Of a stretch of 46,000 bases of DNA, positions 33,919 to 43,258 are shown piece by piece; the stretch's first letter is position 1, and each line of letters begins with the position of its first letter. Under the pieces are notes generated by a model. It saw nothing but the letters and a program-made list of their open reading frames with translations. It was not told the DNA's origin and ran no database searches. The translations under genes and the position numbers were made by a program. This DNA comes from Sphingomonadales bacterium (GTDB lineage: Bacteria > Pseudomonadota > Alphaproteobacteria > Sphingomonadales > Sphingomonadaceae), in contig JAGWVC010000017.1 in NCBI GenBank assembly GCA_018971065.1, forward strand, positions 1 to 46,000, written 5' to 3'.

Positions 33919-35195
33919 TGGGCGTACTCCGGGGTCTTGGTGGGTGTAAGGATGGCGTCCTTGTGGAGGGCGCCGTCCTTCATGATGAGGAGAAGCCTGG
34001 CGGGATCGAGCAGCAGCGCGGGATCGGCCAGCACGTCGCCATCGACCAGCACCATGTCGGCAAGCTTGCCGGCTTCGAGGGTGCCGAGATCACCCTGCGG
34101 GTGCATGGCCCAGCCGCCATTGGCGGTGGCGCAGACCAGCGCTTCGGCGGCGCTGTAGCCATAGTAGTGCATGAAGTGGCCGATGTCGCGGGCCTGGGTG
34201 CCGTGCGCGCTCCACGCGAAGCCGTAGTCGCCGCCGATCAGGTGGCGGACGCCGCGTTTGCGCAGCGCGGTGTGAGTCTTGATCGACTCTTCGAGCAGCG
34301 CGGGAATGCCCATCCACGCGGCGACGTCGGCGGTGATGCCCCATTGCGCGGCGCCGCCGGTGGCCATCTGGTGGAACAGGTCCACCGTGGGGACGACGAC
34401 GATGCGGTCCTTCGCCGCTTCCATCATGTCGAGCAGTTCCTCGTCGGAATACTCGCAGTGGAACAGGCCATCGACCCCGGCGCGGATGCAGTCCTTCGAG
34501 CCCTGGATCGAGCGGGTGTGGGCATTGACCTTGCGGCCATAGGCGTGCGCGGTCTGCACCGCCATCGCGATCTCGTCATAGGCCATCGGTGTGGTGTGGC
34601 CGGGGGTGGAGGGGTAGAACGGATCGCCCGAGACATCGAGCTTGATGTTGTCGATCCCCTCGCGGCAGTGCAGGCGCACCGCCTTGCGCATTTCCTCCGG
34701 CCCGTCGATCAGCGTCGAGGGGCCGACGCGCGGGTTGTGATCGCGCGATTCGTCGCCCATCGCGCCGGTGACGCTGATCTCGAGGCCGCCAGCGCGGATG
34801 CGCGGGCCGGGGATGCGGCCGGCGTTGACCTCGTCGCGGACGGCGGCGGCGAGGCGCAGCTTGGCTTCCGACGCGCCGTAGACGCTGGTGAAACCGGCAT
34901 CGATCAGCGCCCTGGCGCCGCGCGCGGTGGTGAACACTTGCGCTTCGGCGGTGGGGGTGATGAGGTTTTCGGTGGCGGTGACATTCTCGAAGCTGAGGTG
35001 GCCGTGGCCTTCGGTCATTCCGGGCATGAGGAACCGGCCTGCGGCGTCGATCGTGCGGTCTGCCGATCCGCCGGTGCCGGCGGGCGTTACCGCGACGATG
35101 CGGTTGCCGTCCACCAGCACGTCGCCGGCGAAAGGGGCCTTCCCGGTGCCGTCGAACACCGAGGCATTGGCGATGAGGGTAAGCGCCACGTTCAT
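33915..35195 (-). CDS. metal-dependent amidohydrolase (imidazolonepropionase-like)
   Basis: 426 residues. The metal-binding start is GMTEGHGHLSFEN (His64, His66), where most family members have DxHxH. A Lys in DNIKLDVSG (likely carboxylated bridge), His in KVNAHTRS, His in GLFHCEYSDEE and Asp in IGGDYGFAWS complete the site, and the end GTLEAGKLADMVLVDGD is typical. Such enzymes hydrolyse cyclic amides, lactones or peptides. Start ATG 35195 with GGGGAG. It is the first gene of the leftward operon, starting at the divergent intergenic region. Confidence 0.92.
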   Translation of the reverse strand: MNVALTLIANASVFDGTGKAPFAGDVLVDGNRIVAVTPAGTGGSADRTIDAAGRFLMPGMTEGHGHLSFENVTATENLITPTAEAQVFTTARGARALIDAGFTSVYGASEAKLRLAAAVRDEVNAGRIPGPRIRAGGLEISVTGAMGDESRDHNPRVGPSTLIDGPEEMRKAVRLHCREGIDNIKLDVSGDPFYPSTPGHTTPMAYDEIAMAVQTAHAYGRKVNAHTRSIQGSKDCIRAGVDGLFHCEYSDEELLDMMEAAKDRIVVVPTVDLFHQMATGGAAQWGITADVAAWMGIPALLEESIKTHTALRKRGVRHLIGGDYGFAWSAHGTQARDIGHFMHYYGYSAAEALVCATANGGWAMHPQGDLGTLEAGKLADMVLVDGDVLADPALLLDPARLLLIMKDGALHKDAILTPTKTPEYAQ

Positions 35196-35522
35196 TCTCC
35201 CCTGCGCCGGTCTTGCGCCGACGCGATGGTATGGTGTGAGGGCGCCACACTGTGCGCGTGGTTGCCCGGAGAGGCAAGATAGGCGCGTGCGCGGCGGCCC
35301 CCAATGACTGCACGCGCAGAACGGGTAGGCTGACAGGGTTGCCCGTGGCGGCAAAAGTGCCTGCCGGTTCGGGGCGGATGCTCTGCGCCGACAGTCAATT
35401 CTTGTCGCGCCGGCGGGCCGGGGCGGGCATTGCCAGCGCGGGGGGCGGGGGGATAAGACCGGTGGCGACGGCGCGCGGGCAAGCGTGCGGATTTTTCGAT
35501 ATTCGCGAAGAGGGATGACGGA
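35196..35522. promoter_or_regulatory. 327-bp gene-free region between divergent catabolic operons
   Basis: It must hold promoters for both the amidohydrolase and ferredoxin operons. Visible are GTGTG-N7-CACAC (35234-35250) on the amidohydrolase side and TTCGATATTCGCGAA (35494-35508) just before the ferredoxin ribosome site (AGGGA). An 88-codon frame at 35252-35518 has no protein character. I see no confident -35/-10 pair. Confidence 0.5.
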
Positions 35523-35855
35523 ATGGGCAATCTGAAGGTCACGATGACCGACACCGAAGGCAAGGTCCACACGTTCGACGACGTTGCCGAAGGGCAGAAT
35601 CTGATGGAAGTGGGCAAGGCGCACGGCGTTGCCGGCATCTTCGGCGATTGCGGCGGCGGTTGCGCCTGCGCCACCTGCCACGTCTACATCGGGGAAGGCT
35701 GGGCCGAAAAGGTGGGCCAGCCCGACGACATCGAGTTCGCGATGCTGGACATGGTTTCGGACGTGGCGCGCGAGAATAGCCGCCTGGGTTGCCAGGTGAA
35801 GATGCGCGCCGAACTGGACGGGTTGAACGTGACGGTGGCGCCGACGTCGATGTGA
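35523..35855 (+). CDS. [2Fe-2S] ferredoxin, adrenodoxin/putidaredoxin type
   Basis: 110 residues. Cluster ligands Cys43-x5-Cys49-x2-Cys52 (in GDCGGGCACATCH) and Cys90 (SRLGCQVKM), the spacing of adrenodoxin and putidaredoxin; an extra Cys47 lies between. These proteins carry single electrons from an FAD reductase to a P450. The P450 gene follows 139 bp downstream on the same strand, and the Rieske oxygenase of the divergent operon lacks its own ferredoxin. No reductase gene is in the cluster; the FprA-type enzyme at 16652 is one candidate. Confidence 0.95.
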   Translation: MGNLKVTMTDTEGKVHTFDDVAEGQNLMEVGKAHGVAGIFGDCGGGCACATCHVYIGEGWAEKVGQPDDIEFAMLDMVSDVARENSRLGCQVKMRAELDGLNVTVAPTSM

Positions 35856-35994
35856 TCTGACGTCCGGATTATTCAGGCCGGTTGCCCTGGCAGGCAATCG
35901 GGGCTTCGAGGGCAGGCATGGCTGGCCTGCCCGGTGAAGCGGCACAATGCGGTTTCGACCCCCCAGCCATTACCCGTTTGAGAGGACCCGATTC

Positions 35995-37320
35995 ATGGCT
36001 GCCCCCGCGATCGACACCGACGCCCCGAACATCTGCCCGGTGAAGCCCGGCGACGCGAATTTCCTGGAAGAGGCCTCGCTGGTCTATGAGGACATCCGCG
36101 CCAATCCCGAGCCTTACTACGAGGCGATGCGCGCGCACGATCCGGTGCATTACGACAAGAAGCTGCAGATGTGGCTGATCACCCGTTACGAGGACCTGCT
36201 GACGGTCAACGCCGACCCGAACCTCTATGCGGTGGGCGCCGGCTATCGCGAGCAGTATTCGAAGGGCTTTTTCGACGAGTTCAAGGCGATTCTGGAGCGC
36301 GACGGCGGCGGGTTCTTCCCCGACGCGATCATGTCGGAGCCGCCGTACCACACCCGCATCCGCCGCCTGATCGAGGGCACGTTCACCGCGCACAAGGTGA
36401 AGGAACTGGAAGGCCGCATCCGCAAGGTGGTGGTGGACCTGATCGAGACCTTTGCCGACAACGGCAGCATGGACGCGGTGCGCGATTTCGCGATTCCGGT
36501 GACGATCCACGTGATCTGCGAGCAGCTTGGCATCTCGATCTATGACGCCAAGAAGATCTCGCGCTGGTCGGAAGCCGTCACCGCGCAGATCGGCCGGATG
36601 CAGAACCGCGAGCAGATGATCGAGAACGCGAAGTACATCTGCGAATTGCAGAAGTACCTGATCAACGAGATGAAGGACCGCGAGGCGAACCCGAAGCCCG
36701 ACCTGATCAGCGGCATCGTCCACGCCAGCGTGACGCATGACGACGGCACCGTCGAGAAGCTGACCTTCGAGGAAGCGGTGTCGATCGTGCGCGCGGTGCT
36801 GATTGCCGGCAACGACACCACGGCGACGGCGCTGGGCAATCTGGCCTATCTGCTGGCGACCCGGCCCGACCTGGCCGAGGCGCTGTACGAGAATATCGAC
36901 GACGACCGTTTCCTGACGCGGTTCGTGGAAGAGCATCTGCGCCGGATGCCGCCGATCCGGGGGCTGTCGCGCCTGACGATGGAAGACACCGTGCTGAACG
37001 GCAAGCACCTGCCGAAAGGCTCGCACCTGTTGAACGTCTATGGTTCGGGCAATCACGATCCCGAGCAGTTCCCCGATCCGCTGGAGTTCAAGATGGACCG
37101 GCCGAATCTGGGCCGCCACGTCGTGTTCGGCGGCGGCGCGCACCGCTGCATTGGCCTCGCGCTGGCGCGGATGGAAGTGAAGATCGTCGCCAAGGAACTG
37201 GTCAAGCGGGTCAGGGACCTGAAGCTGGCCATCGACCCGAAGGACATCAAGTTCACGCCGACGGTGGCGACGCAGACCATTGCCAGCCTGCCGGTGACTT
37301 TCGCGCGCCGCGAGGGGTGA
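35995..37320 (+). CDS. cytochrome P450 (ferredoxin-linked)
   Basis: 441 residues. Heme loop FGGGAHRCIGLALARME with axial Cys385, I-helix LIAGNDTTATALG where Asn replaces the usual Gly/Ala before the acid-Thr pair (GNDTT), and K-helix EEHLR. The long N-terminal part with EDIRANPEPYYEAMR and SEPPYHTRIRRLIEGTFT fits bacterial class I P450s. Start ATG 35995 behind GAGAGGA. It sits between its ferredoxin and an SDR, suggesting hydroxylation and then oxidation of the product. It is not a close relative of the P450 at 5151. Substrate unknown. Confidence 0.95.
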   Translation: MAAPAIDTDAPNICPVKPGDANFLEEASLVYEDIRANPEPYYEAMRAHDPVHYDKKLQMWLITRYEDLLTVNADPNLYAVGAGYREQYSKGFFDEFKAILERDGGGFFPDAIMSEPPYHTRIRRLIEGTFTAHKVKELEGRIRKVVVDLIETFADNGSMDAVRDFAIPVTIHVICEQLGISIYDAKKISRWSEAVTAQIGRMQNREQMIENAKYICELQKYLINEMKDREANPKPDLISGIVHASVTHDDGTVEKLTFEEAVSIVRAVLIAGNDTTATALGNLAYLLATRPDLAEALYENIDDDRFLTRFVEEHLRRMPPIRGLSRLTMEDTVLNGKHLPKGSHLLNVYGSGNHDPEQFPDPLEFKMDRPNLGRHVVFGGGAHRCIGLALARMEVKIVAKELVKRVRDLKLAIDPKDIKFTPTVATQTIASLPVTFARREG

Positions 37321-37381
37321 AGTTTGTGCCTGGCCGGAGGGGGCAGCTTCTCCGGCAGGCGCGGGATTGAAGAAAAGTACG

Positions 37382-37408
37382 GCCCTTCGACAAGCTCAGG
37401 GCGGACGG
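37382..37408. repeat. REP-like intergenic element, copy 2
   Basis: Identical over 27 nt, and in the same orientation, to 31698-31724. It lies between the P450 stop and the SDR start, so it is transcribed within the rightward operon. Confidence 0.75.
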
Positions 37409-37449
37409 ATTATGGGAGGCGTGTCGAGCTTCCGTGGAGGAGAAGCAGG

Positions 37450-38295
37450 TTGGCGGGTGAACTGGCAGGCAAGGTGGCGCTGGTGACCGGCGGCGCGGGC
37501 GGCATTGGCAAGGCGACGGTGGAGCTGTTCGCGGCCGAGGGTGCGCGGGTGGTGATCGCCGACGTCAACGATGCGGCGGGCGAGGCGCTGGCGGCGCGGA
37601 TCGGCGGCGCGGCGGTCTACCAGCGCACCGACGTTTCCGACCGGGCGCAGATTCAGGCGGTGGTGGACCGGGCGGTGTCGGCGTTCGGTTCGCTGGACAT
37701 CATGATCAACAACGCCGGCATCTCGTGCCAGGCGTACCCGGACTTCCTCGACGACCGGCTCGACGATTTCGACCGGGTGATGCACGTCAACCTGCTGGGG
37801 CCGATGCTGGGCACGCAGTTCGCGGCGCGGCAGATGAAGGCGCAGGGCACCGGCGGGGCGATCATCAACACCGCGTCGATCGCGGGAACGCTGGCCGGGC
37901 AGGCGATGATGACCTATCGCGCCGGCAAGGCGGCGCTGATCCAGTTCACCAAGTCGGTGGCGATTGACCTTGGCAAGCATGCCATTCGCGTGAACGCGCT
38001 GGTGCCGGGGCACATCCGCACGCCGATGAGCTCGTTCCAGCAGGGTGCCTCGCCCGAGACGGTGGCGCGGCTGGAGACGGCGATCAACGACATCTACCTG
38101 TCGAACCAGATCCTGAAGCGCCGGGGCGAGCCGGAAGACTGCGCCTATGCCGCGCTGATGCTGTGCAGCCCGCGCGCGGTACACATGACCGGGGTGGTGC
38201 TGCCGGTGGAAGGCGGGGTGACGGCGGGCGATCCGGTGAACCACCTGGCCGATATCGTGGCGGCGCGGACCGCGATCCTGGGCGACGGCGCCTGA
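37450..38295 (+). CDS. short-chain dehydrogenase/reductase (TTG start)
   Basis: 281 residues if translation begins at TTG 37450 (MAGELAGKVALVTGGAGGIG), which has an excellent GGAGGAG at 37436-37442. No ATG gives a sensible N-terminus; the frame is open to 37324 but that part includes the REP-like repeat. TGGAGGIG, MINNAGIS, catalytic Ser in NTASIAG and Tyr/Lys in TYRAGKAAL are normal, and the C-terminus MTGVVLPVEGGVTAGDP is longer than usual. Probably oxidises the alcohol made by the preceding P450. Confidence 0.9.
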   Translation: MAGELAGKVALVTGGAGGIGKATVELFAAEGARVVIADVNDAAGEALAARIGGAAVYQRTDVSDRAQIQAVVDRAVSAFGSLDIMINNAGISCQAYPDFLDDRLDDFDRVMHVNLLGPMLGTQFAARQMKAQGTGGAIINTASIAGTLAGQAMMTYRAGKAALIQFTKSVAIDLGKHAIRVNALVPGHIRTPMSSFQQGASPETVARLETAINDIYLSNQILKRRGEPEDCAYAALMLCSPRAVHMTGVVLPVEGGVTAGDPVNHLADIVAARTAILGDGA

Positions 38296-38324
38296 TTGAT
38301 TTTCGGGGCGGCATGTATCATATC
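38296..38324 (+). promoter_or_regulatory. possible promoter for the TonB receptor genes
   Basis: TTGATT (38296-38301), 17 bases, CATATC (38319-38324), beginning directly after the SDR stop and about 80 bp before the receptor start. It would allow the receptors to be expressed apart from the P450 genes. Weak evidence. Confidence 0.25.
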
Positions 38325-38402
38325 GTCCAGGTTACGGAGGACCGGCGTGCCGCCATGAGGGTGGCGCGCGCCGGATGTGCACACGCATAGGGAGGATAGA
38401 CC

Positions 38403-40667
38403 ATGCGCAAGTTGATGACGGCGGTGCTGCTGGGCGGCACGGCAATGATGGCGGTTCCGGCATTCGCGCAGGACAAGCCGGCGGACGCCAACGCCAATGC
38501 CGGCAACGGAGACATCATCGTCACCGCGCGGCGCCAGAACGAGAATCTGGAGCGGGTGCCGGCGGCGATCACCGCGTTCAGCGGGGCGATGCTGGAAGCA
38601 CGTTCGCTGCGTTCGGATTCGGATCTGCAATCGGCCACGCCGGGGCTGACCATCCGCCAGACCCAGGGCAACAACTCGCTGACCTACTCGATCCGCGGGC
38701 AGACCGCCGACACGTTCTCGGGCACGCCGTCGGCGGTGATCGCGTACCTCAACGAAGTGCCGCTGACGATCGCCAGCGCCTCGTCGTTCTATGACCTGGA
38801 ATCGGTGCAGGTGCTGAAAGGCCCGCAGGGCACGCTGTTCGGCCGCAACGCCACCGGCGGCGGGGTGCTGTTCACCAGCGCCAAGCCCACCGACAAGCTG
38901 GAAGCGAAAGTGACCGGCCGCTTCGGCAACCTGGCGCTGCGCGAGGGCGAGGGCATGGTGAATCTGCCGCTGGGCGACAAGGCGGCGTTGCGCGTGGCCT
39001 TCGACGTGATGCGCAAGGATGGCTACATCCACAACAATTTCAACGGCCAGACGCTGGGCAACCAGGAGCGCAATTCGGTGCGCGCATCGCTGCGGCTGGC
39101 GCCGGTGGACGGGGTGACCAACACCACCGTGTTCCAGTACGAAGGCGTGGACGGTACCAACACCGGCGCCTCCTACGTGTGGTCGATCTATGGCTGCGGC
39201 AAGTACAACGGCTTCACGCTGAACTGCAATTCCTCGTTCCTGATCCCTTATGTGGCGGCGCAGAAGGCGGCGGGGCTGTATGTGACCAACCATCCCGGCG
39301 ATGCCCGGCATCACGGCTTCTCGTGGCAGGCGTCGAACACCACCAGCTATGCGGTGAGCGACACCCTGACCGTGAAGAACATCCTGGGTGCCAGCCGCGC
39401 GCGGGTGAATTCGGTGCAGCCGCAGTTGGGCGCGCCTTATGTGACGATTGCCACCTATGACCAGAAGACCGGCAACACCGGCAATAACCTGGAAGTGAAG
39501 ACGATCAGCGAGGAACTGCAATTGCAGGGCAAGGCGCTGGACGGGCGGCTGAACTATACCACCGGCGTCTATTTCCAGTGGCAGACCACCAACACGATCT
39601 GGCCGCAGACCTACTTCCTGAACCCGCCTTATCCGCCGGTGTTCGGCACCTGCACGGCGGGCGCCTGCGTGACCAGCGCGTTCCAGACCAAGGACCGCAC
39701 CGCCGCGCTCTATGCGCAGGCGACCTATGCCCTGACCGACGCGCTGAAGCTGACCGGCGGCGTGCGCTATACCTGGGACAAGATCGATTTCGCCCAGCTC
39801 AACGTTGCCGACAACCCGTTCTATGGCGCGTTCCCCAACGAAGGCCGCACGTTCAGCGATCCGTCGTGGGAAGTGGGGCTGGAATACCAGGCGACCCCGG
39901 AACTGTTCGCCTATGTCAAGACGCGCGGTTCGTTCCGCGCGGGCGGCTACAACGGCGCGGCGGTGCCGCTGAACATTCCGGCGGTGCAGGGTGGCAACCA
40001 GTTCAATGCCGAGCACACCCAGGACATCGAGGGTGGCGTGAAGTTCCGGGGCGAGATCGCCGGGGTGCGCACCACGATCAACGTCGATGCGTTCAACCAG
40101 TGGGTGCAGGACGTGCAGCGCGTGGAATTCCCGCCGCCGGCGGCGGTGACGGTGAACGTGCCGTCGCAGGTGGTGTCGGGCATCGAGGGCGAGGCCAGCT
40201 TCAAGCTGTTCGACAACCTGGAGCTGGGCTGGCAGGGTGCCTATGTCAACGCGCGCTATACCAACGGCAATGTCACCATCAAGGGCGTGCCGTACCTCTA
40301 TGGCCCGGTGGCGGATACGCCGAAGTGGTCGGGGACGCTGTGGATGCAGTCCAGCATTCCGGTGCCGGCGGCGTTGGGCGAGATTTCGGTGCGGATGGAC
40401 CTGTATGGCCAGACCGGGCAGTACTTCTCGAACGCGTCGTCCAGCCTGGTGCCCAAGACGTTCCTGCCCGGCTATTCGCTGCTGAACGAGCGGATAAGCT
40501 GGAACCACGTGATGCAGTCGGGCCTGTCGCTGGCGGTGTTTTCGCGCAACCTGGGCAATCGCGGCTACTTCGTCGGCGGGATGCCGCTGGGTTCGGCGCT
40601 GGGGCATAACGCCGCCGCCGTGGGCGAACCGCGTACCTATGGCGTGGAGGCCAGCTACAAGTTCTGA
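38403..40667 (+). CDS. TonB-dependent outer-membrane receptor 1
   Basis: 754 residues. Signal peptide MRKLMTAVLLGGTAMMAVPAFA, TonB-box-like GDIIVTARR near residue 36, plug domain with LQSATPGLTIRQTQGNNSLTYSIRGQ and the SVQVLKGPQGTLFGRNATGGGVLF signature, then a beta-barrel ending in aromatic Phe (GVEASYKF). Such receptors import large or hydrophobic nutrients across the outer membrane with TonB energy; this type is expanded in sphingomonads. Ribosome site GGGAGGA precedes the ATG. The next gene is a same-length tandem paralogue. It most likely takes up the substrate of this catabolic cluster. Confidence 0.96.
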   Translation: MRKLMTAVLLGGTAMMAVPAFAQDKPADANANAGNGDIIVTARRQNENLERVPAAITAFSGAMLEARSLRSDSDLQSATPGLTIRQTQGNNSLTYSIRGQTADTFSGTPSAVIAYLNEVPLTIASASSFYDLESVQVLKGPQGTLFGRNATGGGVLFTSAKPTDKLEAKVTGRFGNLALREGEGMVNLPLGDKAALRVAFDVMRKDGYIHNNFNGQTLGNQERNSVRASLRLAPVDGVTNTTVFQYEGVDGTNTGASYVWSIYGCGKYNGFTLNCNSSFLIPYVAAQKAAGLYVTNHPGDARHHGFSWQASNTTSYAVSDTLTVKNILGASRARVNSVQPQLGAPYVTIATYDQKTGNTGNNLEVKTISEELQLQGKALDGRLNYTTGVYFQWQTTNTIWPQTYFLNPPYPPVFGTCTAGACVTSAFQTKDRTAALYAQATYALTDALKLTGGVRYTWDKIDFAQLNVADNPFYGAFPNEGRTFSDPSWEVGLEYQATPELFAYVKTRGSFRAGGYNGAAVPLNIPAVQGGNQFNAEHTQDIEGGVKFRGEIAGVRTTINVDAFNQWVQDVQRVEFPPPAAVTVNVPSQVVSGIEGEASFKLFDNLELGWQGAYVNARYTNGNVTIKGVPYLYGPVADTPKWSGTLWMQSSIPVPAALGEISVRMDLYGQTGQYFSNASSSLVPKTFLPGYSLLNERISWNHVMQSGLSLAVFSRNLGNRGYFVGGMPLGSALGHNAAAVGEPRTYGVEASYKF

Positions 40668-40894
40668 TCGTGTCGTGCGCGCGGTGCCGGGGTGCTTGCA
40701 GCACGCCGCGCACCGTGGCGCGGCCGCTCGTGCCGGAACGGCGTTGCAGAGACAGCCGGGAAAAGACGGCCGGGCGATGATTGTTACGGCAGGTCGTGAC
40801 TTGTTCGGGCACTGAATGTAAACGATTTCCGGGGAGATTGTGATTCCTTGGACGCTGGCGGGACCGAAAATCGGCGCACCGGCATCTCCGGATT

Positions 40895-43159
40895 ATGAGG
40901 CTTCCCTTGCGCGTCCTGAACCATGCGGTGCTTGCGATCGGCACCGCGACAATTTCGCTACCCGCCCCGGCGCAGGCCGATCCTGCCCGGTTCGCGGATG
41001 GCGACATCATCGTGACCGCACGCCGCCAGGACGAGAACCTGTCGCGCGTGCCGGGGGCGATTACCGCGTTCAGCGCCGAGACGCTGCAGGCGCGCGTCGT
41101 GCGATCGGATTCGGAACTGCAGGCGGCGATTCCGGGCCTGACCATCCGCCAGACCCAGGGCAACAATTCGCTGACGTACGCGATCCGGGGGCAGACGGCG
41201 GATGCGTTTTCGGGGACGCCCTCGGCGGTGATTTCCTACATGAACGAAGTGCCGCTGACGACCGCCGGGGCCTCGTCGTTCTTCGACCTCCAGTCGGTGC
41301 AGGTGCTGAAAGGCCCGCAGGGCACGCTGTTCGGCCGCAATGCCACCGGCGGCGCGGTGCTGTTCACCAGTGCGAGGCCCACCGACAAGCTGGAAGCGAA
41401 AGTGACCGGCCGCTTCGGCAACCTGGCGCTGCGCGAGGGCGAGGGCATGGTCAACCTGCCGCTGGGCGACTGGGCGGCGCTGCGCGTGGCGTTCGATGTG
41501 CTGCGCAAGGATGGCTATATCCACAACGCCTGGAACGGCGATACTTTGGGGAACCAGCAGCGCAATTCGGCGCGTGCGTCGCTGCGATTGGGGCCGGTGG
41601 ACGGGCTGACCAACAGCACGGTGTTCCAGTTCGAAGGCGTGGACGGCACCAACACCGGGGCTTCCTATGTGTGGTCGGTCTATGGCTGCGGGACGTACAA
41701 CGGATTCACGCTGAACTGCGTATCGTCGTTTCTGGCGCCTTACGTGGCGGCGCAGCGGGCGGCGGGGCTGTATGCCACCACGCATCCCGGCGGGGCGCGG
41801 CACCACGGCTTTGCGTGGCACCTCTCCAACACCACCAGCTATACGCCGGGCGACGACCTGCTGATCCGGAACATCGTCGGCGCCAGCCATGCGCGGACTC
41901 ATTCGGTGCAGCCAGAACTGGGCGCGCCGTTCATTTCGGTCGCGCCGTTCGACCAGATCACCGGGCTGACCGGCGATCGGCAGAACGTCACCTCGATCAG
42001 CGAGGAACTGCAATTGCAGGGCAAGGCGCTGGCGGGGCGGCTGCACTACACCGCCGGGGTTTATTGGCAGCGGCAGGCGTCGGACACGATCTGGCCGCAG
42101 ACATATTTCCTGTTTCCGCCTTATCCGCCGGTGATCGGCACCTGCACCGCCATCATCTGCGAAACCAGCGCGTTCCGCGCCACCGATCGCACCGCCGCCA
42201 TCTATGCCCAGGCGACCTATGCGTTGACCGATGCGCTGAAGGTCACGGCCGGGCTGCGCCATACCTGGGACAGGATCGACTTTTCGCAGCTCGACATCGC
42301 GGACAACCCGTACTTCGGTGTGTTTGCCGACGAACGTCGCACTTTCAGCGATCCTTCGTGGGAAGCCGGCCTGGAATACGCGGCGACGCCGGAATTGTAT
42401 GCCTATGTGAAGACGCGCGGATCGTTTCGCGCCGGCGGGTTCAACGGCGCGGCGGTGCCGGTGGACATTCCGGCGGCGCAGGGCGGCAACCGGTTCGATG
42501 CCGAACACACCCAGGACATCGAGGGCGGGGTGAAGTATCGCGGCCGCCTGGCCGGGGTTCGGATGACGATCAGCATTGATGCGTTCAACCAGTGGGTGCA
42601 GGGTGTGCAGCGCGTCGAATATCCGCCGCCCGCGCCCGTGACCGTCAGCGTGCCCGCGCAGGTGGTGTCGGGGATCGAGGGCGAGGCAAGCTTCCGGCTG
42701 TCCGCCCGTTTCGAGGCGGGCTGGCAGGGCGCTTATGTCAACGCGCGCTTCACCGATGGCCATGTCACCATCAAGGGGATGCCCTACCTCTATGGTCCGG
42801 TGGCGGATACGCCGAAGTGGTCGGGTGCGCTGTGGGCGCAGCTCAACCTGCCGGTGACGGCATCGGTGGGCGACGTCGCGCTGCGCGTGGACCTGTACGG
42901 CCAGACCGGGCAATACTTCTCGAACGCCTCGTCGAGCCTGGTCCCGAAGACTCACCTGCCCGGATATGTGCTGGTCAACGGCCGGGTAAGCTGGGATCAC
43001 GTGATGCGCTCGCCGCTTTCGCTGGCGGCATTCTCGCGCAATCTCGGCAATCGCGGCTATTTCGTCGGCGGCATGGCGCTGGGGGCGGCGCTGGGGCACA
43101 ATTCCGCCGCGGTGGGTGAGCCGAGGACCTATGGCGTGGAGGCTTCGTACACGTTCTGA
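40895..43159 (+). CDS. TonB-dependent outer-membrane receptor 2 (tandem paralogue)
   Basis: 754 residues, aligned with receptor 1 almost without gaps over the mature part. The signal peptide is different (MRLPLRVLNHAVLAIGTATISLPAPAQA). TonB-box-like GDIIVTARR, the same plug signature, a barrel with paired cysteines in the same loops (YGCGTYNGFTLNC; GTCTAIIC) and a C-terminal Phe. Differences cluster in extracellular-loop-like segments (for example PFDQITGLTGDRQNVTS), so ligand range may differ. A 75-nt stretch (41377-41451) is identical in DNA to receptor 1 (38885-38959), pointing to recent duplication or gene conversion. The ribosome site is weak. The 227-bp gap before it has no gene. Confidence 0.96.
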   Translation: MRLPLRVLNHAVLAIGTATISLPAPAQADPARFADGDIIVTARRQDENLSRVPGAITAFSAETLQARVVRSDSELQAAIPGLTIRQTQGNNSLTYAIRGQTADAFSGTPSAVISYMNEVPLTTAGASSFFDLQSVQVLKGPQGTLFGRNATGGAVLFTSARPTDKLEAKVTGRFGNLALREGEGMVNLPLGDWAALRVAFDVLRKDGYIHNAWNGDTLGNQQRNSARASLRLGPVDGLTNSTVFQFEGVDGTNTGASYVWSVYGCGTYNGFTLNCVSSFLAPYVAAQRAAGLYATTHPGGARHHGFAWHLSNTTSYTPGDDLLIRNIVGASHARTHSVQPELGAPFISVAPFDQITGLTGDRQNVTSISEELQLQGKALAGRLHYTAGVYWQRQASDTIWPQTYFLFPPYPPVIGTCTAIICETSAFRATDRTAAIYAQATYALTDALKVTAGLRHTWDRIDFSQLDIADNPYFGVFADERRTFSDPSWEAGLEYAATPELYAYVKTRGSFRAGGFNGAAVPVDIPAAQGGNRFDAEHTQDIEGGVKYRGRLAGVRMTISIDAFNQWVQGVQRVEYPPPAPVTVSVPAQVVSGIEGEASFRLSARFEAGWQGAYVNARFTDGHVTIKGMPYLYGPVADTPKWSGALWAQLNLPVTASVGDVALRVDLYGQTGQYFSNASSSLVPKTHLPGYVLVNGRVSWDHVMRSPLSLAAFSRNLGNRGYFVGGMALGAALGHNSAAVGEPRTYGVEASYTF

Positions 43160-43218
43160 TCGTCGGTTCTGGCGGGATTCGCACGGGCGCGCAGGCGAAG
43201 GCTTGCGTGCCGGTTTTC

Positions 43219-43234
43219 GATAGTGCTTACTATC
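43219..43234. promoter_or_regulatory. operator-like palindrome GATAGT-GCTT-ACTATC
   Basis: Perfect six-base arms around four bases, 24 bp upstream of the ATG at 43259 and before its GGGAGAG. The size and symmetry suit a TetR- or MarR-type dimer. The right half (TACTAT) could also serve as a -10 box, so binding would block transcription of the last three genes. Confidence 0.45.
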
Positions 43235-43258
43235 TGAAACCTGTGTGGGAGAGAATCG

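Noticed and set aside
35252..35518. 88-codon frame directly upstream of the ferredoxin gene
   Set aside because: Arg/Gly/Ala-rich without motifs; it lies in the divergent promoter region.
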